Source of the DNA: Seleniibacterium sp963677135 | GTDB taxonomy: Bacteria > Desulfobacterota > Desulfuromonadia > Desulfuromonadales > Geopsychrobacteraceae | Direction: 5' to 3' | NCBI GenBank assembly: GCA_963677135.2 | Contig: CAXXLS010000017.1 | Location: 620,001-684,000 of the forward strand | DNA length: 64,000 bases | Part shown: one piece after another, positions 25,717-34,772 of the stretch | Position numbering within the stretch: the stretch's first letter is position 1 | Layout of the letters: each line of letters opens with the position of its first letter | Position numbers and translations under genes: made by a program | Notes under the pieces: generated by a model | The model's input: the letters and a program-made list of their open reading frames with translations, nothing else | Told to the model about the DNA's origin: nothing | The model's database searches: none

Positions 25717-27020
25717 ACCGGACCGTTTCCTTCATCACCCTCGGATGCAAGACCAATCAGTTCGAATCGGCGGCCATGAGCGAGCAACTTCAGCAGGCGG
25801 GTTACGAGGTTGTCGATTTTGAACAGGGGGCCGGTCTGGTGATTGTCAATACCTGCACGGTGACCTCGGCAACCGATTCCCAATCGCGCAACCTGGTTCG
25901 GCGGGCCCGGCGGCTCAACCCCCAGGCGCGGGTGGTGGTGACCGGGTGTTATGCCCAGGTCGATCCGGATGCGTTGAAAGCTCTGCCGGGTGTGTCGCTG
26001 ATCATCGGCAATGAGGAGAAAAAGCATCTTCTCGAGCACCTGATCGGCGCTGTCGACGAACAGAGGGTCATCGTGTCTGACATCGGCCGGGAAAGGACTT
26101 TCGAGCCCCTCAAACTGACCAGTTTCGAACAGAGGAGCAGGGCTTTCGTGCAGATCCAGAATGGCTGCAACGCCTTCTGCTCCTATTGCATCATCCCTTA
26201 CGCCCGTGGCCGCAGCAGGTCCGTTTTGCCGCAGGACGTGGTTGAGCAGGTCGAACAGCTTGCCCTGTCCGGTTACCCGGAGGTCGTTCTGACGGGAATT
26301 CACATCGGTTGCTACGGTCTTGACCTCAACCCGCAAACCGATCTTCTCGGCCTGTTGACCCAAATCGGACAGTCCTCATTCTCCGGGCGTTTGCGACTTG
26401 GGTCCATTGAACCGAACGAACTGACTCCAGACCTGCTCCGCTTTGTCGCAGACAACAGCTGGATCTGCCCGCATTTTCATATTCCTCTCCAGGCTGGCGA
26501 TGATCAGATTCTGAAACGCATGAACCGCCACTACACGACGGATTTTTTCCGTGCCCTGATCGCGGATATTGTTCGGCTGCTGCCGGATGCTGCCATCGGG
26601 CTGGACGTGATCACCGGGTTTCCGGGTGAGACGGACGAACAGTTTGACCGGACCTGTTCTCTGCTGGAAGAGATTTCTTTCAGCCATCTGCACGTTTTTC
26701 CTTTCAGCCGTCGTACCGGGACTCCGGCCGCGACCATGCCGGGCCAGCTTGACGGTCATGTGATAAAGGAGCGGGCTGCCCTCCTGCGCAGGATCGGGAA
26801 AGAGAAATTCACACAGTATCTGCAGCGGTTCGTCGGAGCTGAACTCACTCTGGTTGTTGAAGGAGGCCAGAAAGACGGGTGGCGCAAAGGATTGTCCGAA
26901 AATTACCTGTCCGTTCTGGTCGATGCGGGCCGGGCAAATGCCGGTGAGCGCCTGAAAGTCAAGGTCGCCGGGGTTCGCGATGACCTGCTGATCGCAGGGT
27001 CCGATTCTGATGCAAAGTAA
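25713..27020 (+). CDS. mtaB: tRNA t6A37 methylthiotransferase
   Basis: 435 residues from ATG 25713 (a TTG at 25704 is in frame but the ATG is preceded by a better GGTGGTTGGA stretch and is coupled to mnmA). N-terminal methylthiotransferase cysteines in ITLGCKTNQFE, VNTCTVTS and VVTGCYAQ; radical SAM C-x3-C-x2-C in GCNAFCSYCIIPYARGRSRS; TRAM tail. The GCKxN(Q)xE opening and CSYCIIPxARG are typical of MtaB/YqeV, which makes ms2t6A. Needs Fe-S clusters, consistent with its operon. Confidence 0.92.
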   Translation: MNRTVSFITLGCKTNQFESAAMSEQLQQAGYEVVDFEQGAGLVIVNTCTVTSATDSQSRNLVRRARRLNPQARVVVTGCYAQVDPDALKALPGVSLIIGNEEKKHLLEHLIGAVDEQRVIVSDIGRERTFEPLKLTSFEQRSRAFVQIQNGCNAFCSYCIIPYARGRSRSVLPQDVVEQVEQLALSGYPEVVLTGIHIGCYGLDLNPQTDLLGLLTQIGQSSFSGRLRLGSIEPNELTPDLLRFVADNSWICPHFHIPLQAGDDQILKRMNRHYTTDFFRALIADIVRLLPDAAIGLDVITGFPGETDEQFDRTCSLLEEISFSHLHVFPFSRRTGTPAATMPGQLDGHVIKERAALLRRIGKEKFTQYLQRFVGAELTLVVEGGQKDGWRKGLSENYLSVLVDAGRANAGERLKVKVAGVRDDLLIAGSDSDAK

Positions 27021-27055
27021 ACGCGCCTTCCTCCTCGCTATTCTTGATATTGTCT

Positions 27056-27088
27056 GCCTCCCTCCCTGTCCTGGAAGGGAGGCTTTTT
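27056..27088 (+). terminator. Terminator of the cysE-isc-mnmA-mtaB operon
   Basis: GCCTCCCT... / ...AGGGAGGC stem followed by TTTTTAA, 36 nt after the mtaB stop. Confidence 0.8.
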
Positions 27089-27317
27089 AAAACTCTAAAA
27101 ATCGGAGCTGTGGTTAGCATATATACGGCAATTGCTCATTTTTTGATGTACTTAAGGAGAGAATTAATCTAAATTAACCAATATAGGAAAAAATTACCGA
27201 AAGGTCTTCTGGCCGCTGCTCAAGGGTGCTTTTTTCCCAACATAGGACGCCAATAAAAAGAGGGGGCTGACAACGCTTCAAATAACCGGCGCTTCGGTAG
27301 CGTTAAGGGAAGCTCAA

Positions 27318-30107
27318 TTGACTGCCAAAAGATCCCTTTTTCTTACCTTTTTTCTGATCCTGATTCTGACGGGTGTGACAGTTCACAGCCGTGAACTGAG
27401 CGTTTTTTCCTTCGATTTCAATCCCCTCATTTTTCGTAATTCTTCAAATCAGGTTCAGGGCATCAATGCCGACCTTCTCGAACGCATCGCAGAAGAAAAC
27501 GATTGGCGCATCGCCTACGTGCACGGCACCTGGAACGACGGACTTAACCTTGGCAGGGACGGCAAAGTCGACGTGCTGACTTCGGTGATGTTTACCGAAG
27601 AGCGAAACACCTACCTTGACTATTCAAAAGAATCGGTATTCACCGTCTGGGGGGAGGTCTATACCAGAACGGGTTCCAGTACTGACAGTCTGATCGGCCT
27701 TAAAAAATCCACCATAGCCATCATGCGCGGGGATCTGAGCGGCAAAAACTTTCAGCATCTGGCGGACAGCTTTGATCTGGCCTGCCGGTATGTGGAAGTG
27801 GGGTCTCATCATGACGTGTTTCGACTGGTTGCCGAAGGGGCCGTCGACGCAGGCGTAGCTCCGAACATCTTTGGCTTGCTGAATGCGGAACGTTACGAAC
27901 TGACGACCAGTTCCATTGTTTTTTCTCCGAACCCTCTGTTTTTTGCCGTCCCGAAAGGAACCAACGCGAATGTTCTTGAAGCGATAGATCGCTCTCTGCA
28001 GGCGTGGAAAGAGGATGAGAGCTCTTATTATTACCAGGTTCTGGATCGCTGGTTATTGGGACCGCGGTCCGGTTCCTTTCATGTTCCATCCTGGCTCTAT
28101 TCTGTTCTCTTGATTGCCTGCCTGCTGCTGGTCTTTAGCGCCTATACCATCAAGGTGCTTCGAAAAATCATCGATAACAAGACCCGGGCCCTGCAAAGAA
28201 GCGAAAGCAGGTTTAAAAATTTTTTCATAGCCTCAGGGGTGGGCCTGATCGTTTTCGATGACAGCAGTAAAATCATCGAGGTCAACAAAAAGACCCAGGA
28301 ACTCACGGGGAAAAACAAGGATCTTCTGGTCGGTTCAGATCTTGCGGCGGTGTTTGATTCTCCGGGGCTGGAAAGAATTTCCCGTCTTTTGGACTCCGGA
28401 GACGTCCGGAACAGCGATTTCGAAGCAACCATCAAGACCATTGACAACCAGGTCAGGAATGTCGAGGTGGGGCTGCATGAAATCTCCATGGAGGACGCCA
28501 GGTTTTTCCTGGTTGAACTTCAGGACATTACCGAGCGCAAGAAAGCGGAAGAAAGAATTCGCGAGCATATTGAAATTCTCGACAAGATAACCGCGTCAGC
28601 AAAGGATGCCATTGTCCAGATTGATGCCGACGGAAACATTTCCTTCTGGAACGCAGCGGCGCAGAGAATATTCGGATATCCTGCCGGTGACGTGATCGGG
28701 AACAACGTCCACTTGCTGTTAGCTCCCCAATCGGAGCTGGGTTCCATCGAACAGGCTTTTCATCATTTCCGGCAGACAGGGCGGGGGAGAGCCCTGGGAC
28801 AGACCCTTGAGCTGGAAGCCGTCCACAAGGACGGGCATCTGATTGCGGTCGAGTTGTCATTGTCGACCTTCATCCATGATCATAAGACCCACGCACTGGC
28901 CATTATTCGCGACATATCAGAGCGGAAACAGGCCGAAAAGCAGCAAAAAGAGATGGAGGTCCAGCTTCGGCAGAAATACAAGATGGAAGCCGTCGGGGTT
29001 ATGGCGGGAGGCATTGCTCATAATTTCAATAATAATCTGGCCATCATGCTAGGCAACCTTGAGCTGGCGCAAAAATATAAAAACAACAATCAGAAATGGC
29101 AGCGATACCTTGACAATACCTTTGTCGCCATCAAGAGATCCAAGGATCTGGTTGAAAAAATCATGGCCTACAGTCGCCAGGATGTCAACGGGACCAAACT
29201 CGTTCAACCCGCCCAAATCGTCAGGGAATCCACCCAATTGCTGCGCGCGGTCATTCCGACGACGGTCGATATTCTTTATGAGGATATGAAGGGAAGTGAG
29301 GGGCTGATCGATGTGGATGCGACGCAACTTCAGGAAGCCCTTATCAACTTGTGCGCCAACGCAGTTCATGCCATGGGTGAAAAGGGGACGATCAGGTTCT
29401 TGCTCGATACCATTCATCTTGAAGGGAAGGATCTGGCTCCCGGGTTTATCTGTCAACAAGGGGATTACGTTCGCATCAGGGTGGTCGATACCGGCGCGGG
29501 TATGTCCGAAGAGACAATGCAGAAAATTTTTGATCCCTTCTTTACCACCAAGGAGGTCGGGGTGGGGACCGGCATGGGCCTGGCGACCGTGCTTGGCTTT
29601 GTCAGGTCCTGCAGTGGTATGATCACGGTGGACAGCGCCCTGGGGCAGGGAAGTACCTTCTCGTTATTCTTTCCTTTGATTGCTGAGCCCCGGGCAGACC
29701 GGGAGCCCAAGGTATTGAAAGGAGGGGATAACAGGGGGGATGAACATATTCTGCTGGTCGACGATGAGGAGATGCTGGTTGAGCTGACCTGCCAGATGCT
29801 GGTCGACGCAGGTTACCGGGTCACAGTCGAAACGGACGGCAGAGAGGCTCTTGACAAATTCAAGGCGTCTCCGAACGCATTTGATCTGGTCCTCACCGAT
29901 CAGACCATGCCGCACATGACGGGTCTCGAATTGATTGCCGAAATCAAGAAATTCAGAGAGGATCTGCCATGCCTGCTGATTACCGGCTACAGCAGCGAAC
30001 CCTATCAGGAGAGCGCAAAATACAAGGGAGTGGATGCCTTCTGCGCCAAACCCCTGGAGATGGAGTCTTTGCTCGGGACCATCAGGTCGGTACTCGATCA
30101 GTCCTGA
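27318..30107 (+). CDS. Hybrid histidine kinase with periplasmic amino-acid-binding-type sensor
   Basis: 929 residues, TTG start. Signal segment (1-26), a SBP_bac_3-like domain (about 28-250; ELSVFSFDFNPLIF, GINADLLERIAEEN, GKVDVLTSVMFTEERN), TM (about 258-280), PAS (about 295-410), PAS (about 420-545), dimerisation helix with phospho-His H568 (AGGIAHNFNNNLAIM), HATPase (GTGMGLATVLGFV) and a C-terminal receiver with D861 (LVLTDQTMPHMTG). SBP_bac_3 domains bind polar amino acids and similar solutes; ligand unknown. Next to an Orn/Lys/Arg decarboxylase and a sigma-54 response regulator, so an amino-acid or polyamine cue is a reasonable guess. Confidence 0.88.
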   Translation: MTAKRSLFLTFFLILILTGVTVHSRELSVFSFDFNPLIFRNSSNQVQGINADLLERIAEENDWRIAYVHGTWNDGLNLGRDGKVDVLTSVMFTEERNTYLDYSKESVFTVWGEVYTRTGSSTDSLIGLKKSTIAIMRGDLSGKNFQHLADSFDLACRYVEVGSHHDVFRLVAEGAVDAGVAPNIFGLLNAERYELTTSSIVFSPNPLFFAVPKGTNANVLEAIDRSLQAWKEDESSYYYQVLDRWLLGPRSGSFHVPSWLYSVLLIACLLLVFSAYTIKVLRKIIDNKTRALQRSESRFKNFFIASGVGLIVFDDSSKIIEVNKKTQELTGKNKDLLVGSDLAAVFDSPGLERISRLLDSGDVRNSDFEATIKTIDNQVRNVEVGLHEISMEDARFFLVELQDITERKKAEERIREHIEILDKITASAKDAIVQIDADGNISFWNAAAQRIFGYPAGDVIGNNVHLLLAPQSELGSIEQAFHHFRQTGRGRALGQTLELEAVHKDGHLIAVELSLSTFIHDHKTHALAIIRDISERKQAEKQQKEMEVQLRQKYKMEAVGVMAGGIAHNFNNNLAIMLGNLELAQKYKNNNQKWQRYLDNTFVAIKRSKDLVEKIMAYSRQDVNGTKLVQPAQIVRESTQLLRAVIPTTVDILYEDMKGSEGLIDVDATQLQEALINLCANAVHAMGEKGTIRFLLDTIHLEGKDLAPGFICQQGDYVRIRVVDTGAGMSEETMQKIFDPFFTTKEVGVGTGMGLATVLGFVRSCSGMITVDSALGQGSTFSLFFPLIAEPRADREPKVLKGGDNRGDEHILLVDDEEMLVELTCQMLVDAGYRVTVETDGREALDKFKASPNAFDLVLTDQTMPHMTGLELIAEIKKFREDLPCLLITGYSSEPYQESAKYKGVDAFCAKPLEMESLLGTIRSVLDQS

Positions 30108-30171
30108 AAGAGGATTGTCCAACCTCCAGATCCGCAGCCACTTGGCATGCCGGGTTCAGAACCGGGATCAT

Positions 30172-32103
30172 TCACGACTCCTTCGTCACGTAAATTTCGC
30201 CCTCGTAAACTCCCTGAATATGCACATTTTGGGAAACAAGGTTCCGCAGATAGGTGATGGCGCCTTTTTCAACGGCCTGTCCCGGGACCAGAAGAGGAAT
30301 TCCCGGAGGATAGGGGGTAACCAGGCCCGCCGACGTTCTGCCGACCGCATTTTCGTAGCTGACACTTTCTCTTGCTCCGAAAAAAGCTTTCGCAGGAGGG
30401 CAATTCAAGGTGATTCTCGGCAGTCCTTCCAGTTTCTTTTTCCGATGGCGAGAGGTTGGAATAGCGGCCTTTTTCTGGTCCAGCTTTTTCAGGGCGTTGT
30501 AAAGGCGAATGACTTTAGACCGTGTGCCGCCCAGGGTCAGCAGGACCAGCATAGTCGAATGCGTGAATTTTTCGATTTCCAGTCCGATCTCATCCAGCAG
30601 ATAACGGTGAATCTCATGGGTGGTGTAGTCCAGCCGGGAAACATCGATCAGAATTTTTAACGGGTCGTGACCGACCTTGTCGATTTTGAAGTGAGGGAAG
30701 GCGTCCTGAAAGTCCTCCCTGTCCAGGATTTTGATGTAACGGAAATTCTTCGTCTGTTCCTTCAATTCCTCGACCTGCTCCAGGAGATCTTTCAGCAGTC
30801 CGTAACCTTCCATTTCCAGTTGTTTGTGACAGACATCCAGGGAGGCGATGATCTGGTATTTGGGTGAGGTGCTGACATACATGCTGAAAATTTCGTGAAA
30901 AAAATCGGCATCGAAATCCGGATCATTTACATGAATGTAACTGGCTTGTGAAAAGGCGGAGACGACCTTGTGGGCCGAGTGGGTGATGTAGTCGGCTCCG
31001 GAATCGATAGCGGAGTAGTAGCGGAATCTTGGATGGAACAGGGAATAGGCGAACCAGGCTTCATCGATAAAAACCTTGATTCCCCGTTCGTGGGCCATCG
31101 CCACGACCGCCCGAATATCCATCAGCAGCCCCTCGTAAGTGCAGCCCGTCAGTACGATCAGCTTGGTATCGGGATGGTGCTCGATGGTTTCCCTGATTTC
31201 CGCCAATGTCGGTGGTGCAAAAATCCCGTAATCGGGATGCAGCACGCTGTTCAGGTAGAGGGGGGCGGCCCCCGCCTGCACGATGCCGTAGTGCACCGAT
31301 TTATGGCAGTTTCTGTCGACGATGACCTTGTCCCCGCCCCTGAGGAGGGTTTGCAGAATGACCTTGTTCGAGGTGCTGGATCCGTTGGTGATAAAATAGG
31401 TCTTGGTGACTTCAAAGGTGTAGGCAGCAGCCTCCTGGGCTTTGCCGATAGCGTTGGTGCCCTCGGCCAGGGACCCGAGGGAATCGACGGAGACTGAGAG
31501 GTCCCCGACAAAAACGTTGCGCCCGTAAAAATGATAGAAATCGTTGATATAGGGAGAATTCCTGAAGCTCAGCCCGCCGCAGTGGCCGGGAGTGTGCCAG
31601 GAATCGTTGGTTTCCGTGATGTAGTTTTTATAGGCTTTCCAGAAAGGCGCCTGAGAGCGGTCGTCAAAATCGTTTAAAATGTAGCCCAGAATGGATTCAG
31701 GATCGAGAATGATGTCATCGCGGAAAAAGAATGATTCGATATCGACGGATTCGTTGATGATGTTCAGCCCCTGTTTCTCGCTGCCGAGAATGTAGATTGG
31801 CACGGAAACGCGAATCTGCTTGATGGCCGAAATAATATCGACGTTAACGCAACGTGCTTTCTGGTCTTTACCGGGAATCCCCACGCAGGATCCCTCAACC
31901 TCCCAGCTGAGGACAACCGCCTGAATATCGGGGTCGTCTTCAATCTGCCTGATTGCTGATGCCACTGTCGCCGCGTCAATGATTTCAATCGATATGTCGG
32001 TCCGTTCAAAATTTTCTGCGGCACTGGCCATGTTCCTGGTGATCTGATCAAGCAATTCATGGTCCTCTTCAATGACCAGAATTTTAAGTAACGGCAGATT
32101 CAT
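30172..32103 (-). CDS. Orn/Lys/Arg decarboxylase, class I fold (acid-type)
   Basis: 643 residues. N-terminal receiver-like wing domain (about 1-130, LLKILVIEEDHELLDQITRN) as in biodegradative decarboxylases; PLP domain with DSWHTPGHCGG (about 170), TNGSSTSNKV, FIDEAWFAYSLFHP, and Schiff-base K379 in THSAHKVVSAFSQ; C-terminal domain with GRTSAGLVTPYPPGIPLLVPG. Decarboxylates lysine, ornithine or arginine to a diamine or agmatine; substrate cannot be fixed by eye. At 643 residues it is shorter than the about 710-755 of E. coli enzymes. Convergent with the hybrid kinase. Confidence 0.87.
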   Translation of the reverse strand: MNLPLLKILVIEEDHELLDQITRNMASAAENFERTDISIEIIDAATVASAIRQIEDDPDIQAVVLSWEVEGSCVGIPGKDQKARCVNVDIISAIKQIRVSVPIYILGSEKQGLNIINESVDIESFFFRDDIILDPESILGYILNDFDDRSQAPFWKAYKNYITETNDSWHTPGHCGGLSFRNSPYINDFYHFYGRNVFVGDLSVSVDSLGSLAEGTNAIGKAQEAAAYTFEVTKTYFITNGSSTSNKVILQTLLRGGDKVIVDRNCHKSVHYGIVQAGAAPLYLNSVLHPDYGIFAPPTLAEIRETIEHHPDTKLIVLTGCTYEGLLMDIRAVVAMAHERGIKVFIDEAWFAYSLFHPRFRYYSAIDSGADYITHSAHKVVSAFSQASYIHVNDPDFDADFFHEIFSMYVSTSPKYQIIASLDVCHKQLEMEGYGLLKDLLEQVEELKEQTKNFRYIKILDREDFQDAFPHFKIDKVGHDPLKILIDVSRLDYTTHEIHRYLLDEIGLEIEKFTHSTMLVLLTLGGTRSKVIRLYNALKKLDQKKAAIPTSRHRKKKLEGLPRITLNCPPAKAFFGARESVSYENAVGRTSAGLVTPYPPGIPLLVPGQAVEKGAITYLRNLVSQNVHIQGVYEGEIYVTKES

Positions 32104-32553
32104 AAAGCAATAGAGACCTGGAGTTGGAGGAATGTAAGGAGGCGATCCTGTCAGGTTTTCGAACTGTCAATATATCGAGTCTTGAAGAGCTTGTCATGCA
32201 GATTCAGCTGGCATAAAGTGATAATCTCTGTCCTTGAAGTCTTATCTGGATTCTCTTTCGGCCCTTCACTGCAATGAAGAAAACTGCTGAATATTCCCGT
32301 TCTAAAAAATCATTGCATCCGATCTTTATGAGGTTAAATCTGAACCGCGGTGGCGACAGGCACACGGCGTTTATCGTCCTGCTTGAATCATTGGTCTTTG
32401 GTACACGGTTTGTTTTATGGGAGAGCTATCTGGGGGGGGAGGGAGATTTGAAATTATGAAAATCATAGTTGACAAATCTCGAGGGATCCTGGATTCTTTT
32501 GTAAGAAAAAGCTAATTATAGTGAGACTATGAATACCTTGACCGGGAATCAGC
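32104..32553. other. 450-bp intergenic region, promoters only
   Basis: Divergent spacer between the decarboxylase and the sigma-54 regulator. TTGACA at 32469-32474 with GATTCT 17 nt on is a weak housekeeping promoter candidate for the regulator. A 61-codon ORF at 32274 has no ribosome site and unlikely composition. No -24/-12 element recognised here. The decarboxylase has GGAGGAATGTAAGGAGG-like purine stretches near 32124-32143, which on the plus strand are not its ribosome site. Confidence 0.4.
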
Positions 32554-33972
32554 ATGGACGACAGAAATCCGCACAATCCTATATTAATGGTCGATGATGA
32601 GAAATCATGGTTGAACACCTTGCGAGGGGCATTGAAAATTCTTGCCGACATCACCCACGTCGACGCGTGTACCGATAGCCGGTGCGTCCCGGATTTGTTG
32701 AAGGCTCATGATTATTCTCTGGTTCTGCTCGATCTCACAATGCCACATCTCAGCGGCGAAGAACTGCTCGATCATATCAATGAAAACCACCCTGAAATTC
32801 CGGTCATTGTCGTCAGCGGCGCAAACCAGGTGTCGACGGCGGTCAACTGCATTAAAAAAGGCGCACAGGATTTCTTTTTAAAAACTGACGACCTGGAACG
32901 GATTGTCAACAGCATTAAAAAAAGCCTGAGGGAACGGGAGCTCAGAATAGAGCATACGAAACTGGCAGAGAATTTTTCGAAATTGTCACATTCTCCGCAC
33001 CCCGCGTTTGAACATATCAAGACCCAAAGCAGTGCCATGTTCAGAATCTTTTCCTATCTCGAAGCGATAGCGCTCAGCCGTGAGCCGGTTCTGATTCAGG
33101 GAGAGAGCGGTACCGGAAAGGATTTGATTGCTCAGGCCCTGCACCACCTCTGCTGCCCGGATGCGCCTTTTATTGCCGTCAATGTGGCAGGTCTTGATGA
33201 CATGCTTTTCAGCGACGCCCTGTTCGGTCATGTAAAAGGAGCGTTTACGGGGGCGGAACAGACCCGCAAGGGCATGATCGAAGAGGCGGCCGGAGGGATT
33301 CTCTTCCTGGATGAGATAGGCGACCTGTCGCAGGCATCCCAGGTCAAGCTGCTCAGGTTGCTGCAATCCGGTGAGTATTATCCCCTGGGCAGTGACTCAC
33401 CGATGCAATGCAAAGCCAGGATTGTGGCGGCGACAAATCAGAATCTGGAGGAGAATGAGAGCAAGGGGACTTTTCGCCGCGACTTGCTGTTCCGGCTGAA
33501 GACCCACCGGATAACCCTGCCAGCTCTGAGAAATCGTAAAGAGGATGTACCGCTTCTGGTTGATTTTTTTGTTCTTGAGGCCGCCAGAAGTTTGGGGAAA
33601 AAGCCTCCAGCCGTGCCGTCAGATCTGCTTGCGCTCCTGCGGTCCTACCATTTCCCCGGCAACCATCGCGAACTGAGGGCCATGATCTATGACGCGGTCA
33701 GCCTCCACCAGGGAGGAGAATTGTCCACTGCCCGTTTCCATGAAGCTATTCAGAATGAACAGGAATTGGTTTCAGTAAGAAATCTTGGTGATCAGTCTTC
33801 CCCCGTTCCGGAATTCCTTTTTCCGGAAAAACTGCCCACGATCAAGGAAATGAACGAACTCCTCGTCAATGAGGCGCTGCGACGCACCAACGGTAATCAG
33901 TCCCAGGCCGCGAAATCTCTCGGCATATCGCAACAGGCTTTGAATAAACGGATAAAAAAGACAGTGCAATAA
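32554..33972 (+). CDS. Sigma-54-dependent response regulator (NtrC family)
   Basis: 472 residues. Receiver (1-125; D12-D13-E14 acidic pocket region in LMVDDEK, phospho-acceptor D60 in LVLLDLTMPH), AAA+ domain (about 150-385; Walker A GESGTGKD, GAFTGA loop in VKGAFTGAEQTRKG, Walker B GGILFLDEIGD), and Fis-type HTH at the end (NGNQSQAAKSLGISQQALNKRI). The intact GAFTGA means it can activate sigma-54 polymerase. Note GKD instead of the usual GKE. A -24/-12-like sequence lies 162 bp after its stop, before cheW, making that operon the most obvious target; the hybrid kinase upstream is a possible phosphodonor. Confidence 0.92.
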   Translation: MDDRNPHNPILMVDDEKSWLNTLRGALKILADITHVDACTDSRCVPDLLKAHDYSLVLLDLTMPHLSGEELLDHINENHPEIPVIVVSGANQVSTAVNCIKKGAQDFFLKTDDLERIVNSIKKSLRERELRIEHTKLAENFSKLSHSPHPAFEHIKTQSSAMFRIFSYLEAIALSREPVLIQGESGTGKDLIAQALHHLCCPDAPFIAVNVAGLDDMLFSDALFGHVKGAFTGAEQTRKGMIEEAAGGILFLDEIGDLSQASQVKLLRLLQSGEYYPLGSDSPMQCKARIVAATNQNLEENESKGTFRRDLLFRLKTHRITLPALRNRKEDVPLLVDFFVLEAARSLGKKPPAVPSDLLALLRSYHFPGNHRELRAMIYDAVSLHQGGELSTARFHEAIQNEQELVSVRNLGDQSSPVPEFLFPEKLPTIKEMNELLVNEALRRTNGNQSQAAKSLGISQQALNKRIKKTVQ

Positions 33973-34052
33973 TTATTGCGTTAACAACCTTAATTGTAGA
34001 TCCCTAAGCTATTGAATACACTCTAATGTAGGCTTTTTCCTTCTGTTCCCCT

Positions 34053-34066
34053 ACAACAATCGTTGT
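34053..34066 (+). promoter_or_regulatory. Possible activator site upstream of the sigma-54 promoter
   Basis: Short dyad ACAAC-AATC-GTTGT, about 70 bp upstream of the -24 element, the usual distance for an enhancer-binding protein. Weak on its own. Confidence 0.3.
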
Positions 34067-34133
34067 CCCTCGTTTTTTCCGTTCAAAATTTAAAAGATAT
34101 TTTAAATCAGCTCGTTAGCAGCTCGACATTAAA

Positions 34134-34149
34134 TGGCATCATTTGTGCT
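34134..34149 (+). promoter_or_regulatory. Candidate sigma-54 (-24/-12) promoter for cheW-mcp
   Basis: TGGCATCATTTGTGCT: GG at 34135-34136 and GC at 34147-34148 have the exact 10-nt gap of TGGCAC-N5-TTGC, with two mismatches in the rest. It lies 67 bp before the cheW ATG and directly downstream of the gene for a sigma-54 activator. Confidence 0.6.
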
Positions 34150-34215
34150 TAATAATTGGTTGAAATTAATTATTGAGCACATTTACTGAACACTCGGGGA
34201 AAGGGGGTTTTCTTC

Positions 34216-34725
34216 ATGACGACGGCAATTCTGGAACAGCATGGGAACCATTTGGAAGACCAGGACAGCATGGAGGGCATGTATCTGACGTTTGAACTTG
34301 CAGAGGAGGGTTACGGTCTGGAAATCAGGCATGTCATTGAAATTATCGGTATTCAGCAGGTGACCTGTGTTCCCGACATGCCGGAACACGTCATCGGCGT
34401 TCTGAATCTGCGGGGGAAGGTCATCCCGATTATCGATGTGCGCCTCAGGTTCAATCTTGAAGCCAGGGAATATGATGATCGAACCTGCATTATCGTGGTC
34501 GATGTCGATGGCGTGTCCGTTGGCCTGGTGGTGGATAAGGTCAATGAGGTCGTCGATATTCCCCGGCAGAATATTGAACCGCCCCCGCTGAGCAGGAAAA
34601 CCGAGCATCGTTACATCCAAGGGCTGGGGAAGATCGATCAAAAGGTCAAGATCCTCCTCGACATCAATGCGTTGTTGGGAGAAGACCAACTCGCTGAAAC
34701 TTTTGAAGAAGCGGACGTCGCATAA
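34216..34725 (+). CDS. cheW: Chemotaxis coupling protein CheW
   Basis: 169 residues. YLTFELAEEGYGLEIRHVIEII opens the CheW fold, followed by GVLNLRGKVIPIIDVRLRF (the conserved NLRGxxxPVxDL region) and DINALL at the end. A leading 20-residue extension (TTAILEQHGNHLEDQDSM) is unusual. Couples chemoreceptors to CheA; no cheA is in this window. 47 nt before the MCP gene and probably co-transcribed from the -24/-12 site. Confidence 0.92.
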   Translation: MTTAILEQHGNHLEDQDSMEGMYLTFELAEEGYGLEIRHVIEIIGIQQVTCVPDMPEHVIGVLNLRGKVIPIIDVRLRFNLEAREYDDRTCIIVVDVDGVSVGLVVDKVNEVVDIPRQNIEPPPLSRKTEHRYIQGLGKIDQKVKILLDINALLGEDQLAETFEEADVA

Positions 34726-34772
34726 AGATAAAGCATCTCTATGACATCAGAATTTCTGGAAAGGGGAAAGCA

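Noticed and set aside
32274..32459. 61-codon ORF in the decarboxylase-regulator spacer
   Set aside because: No ribosome site, no match to known proteins, ends shortly before the promoter region.
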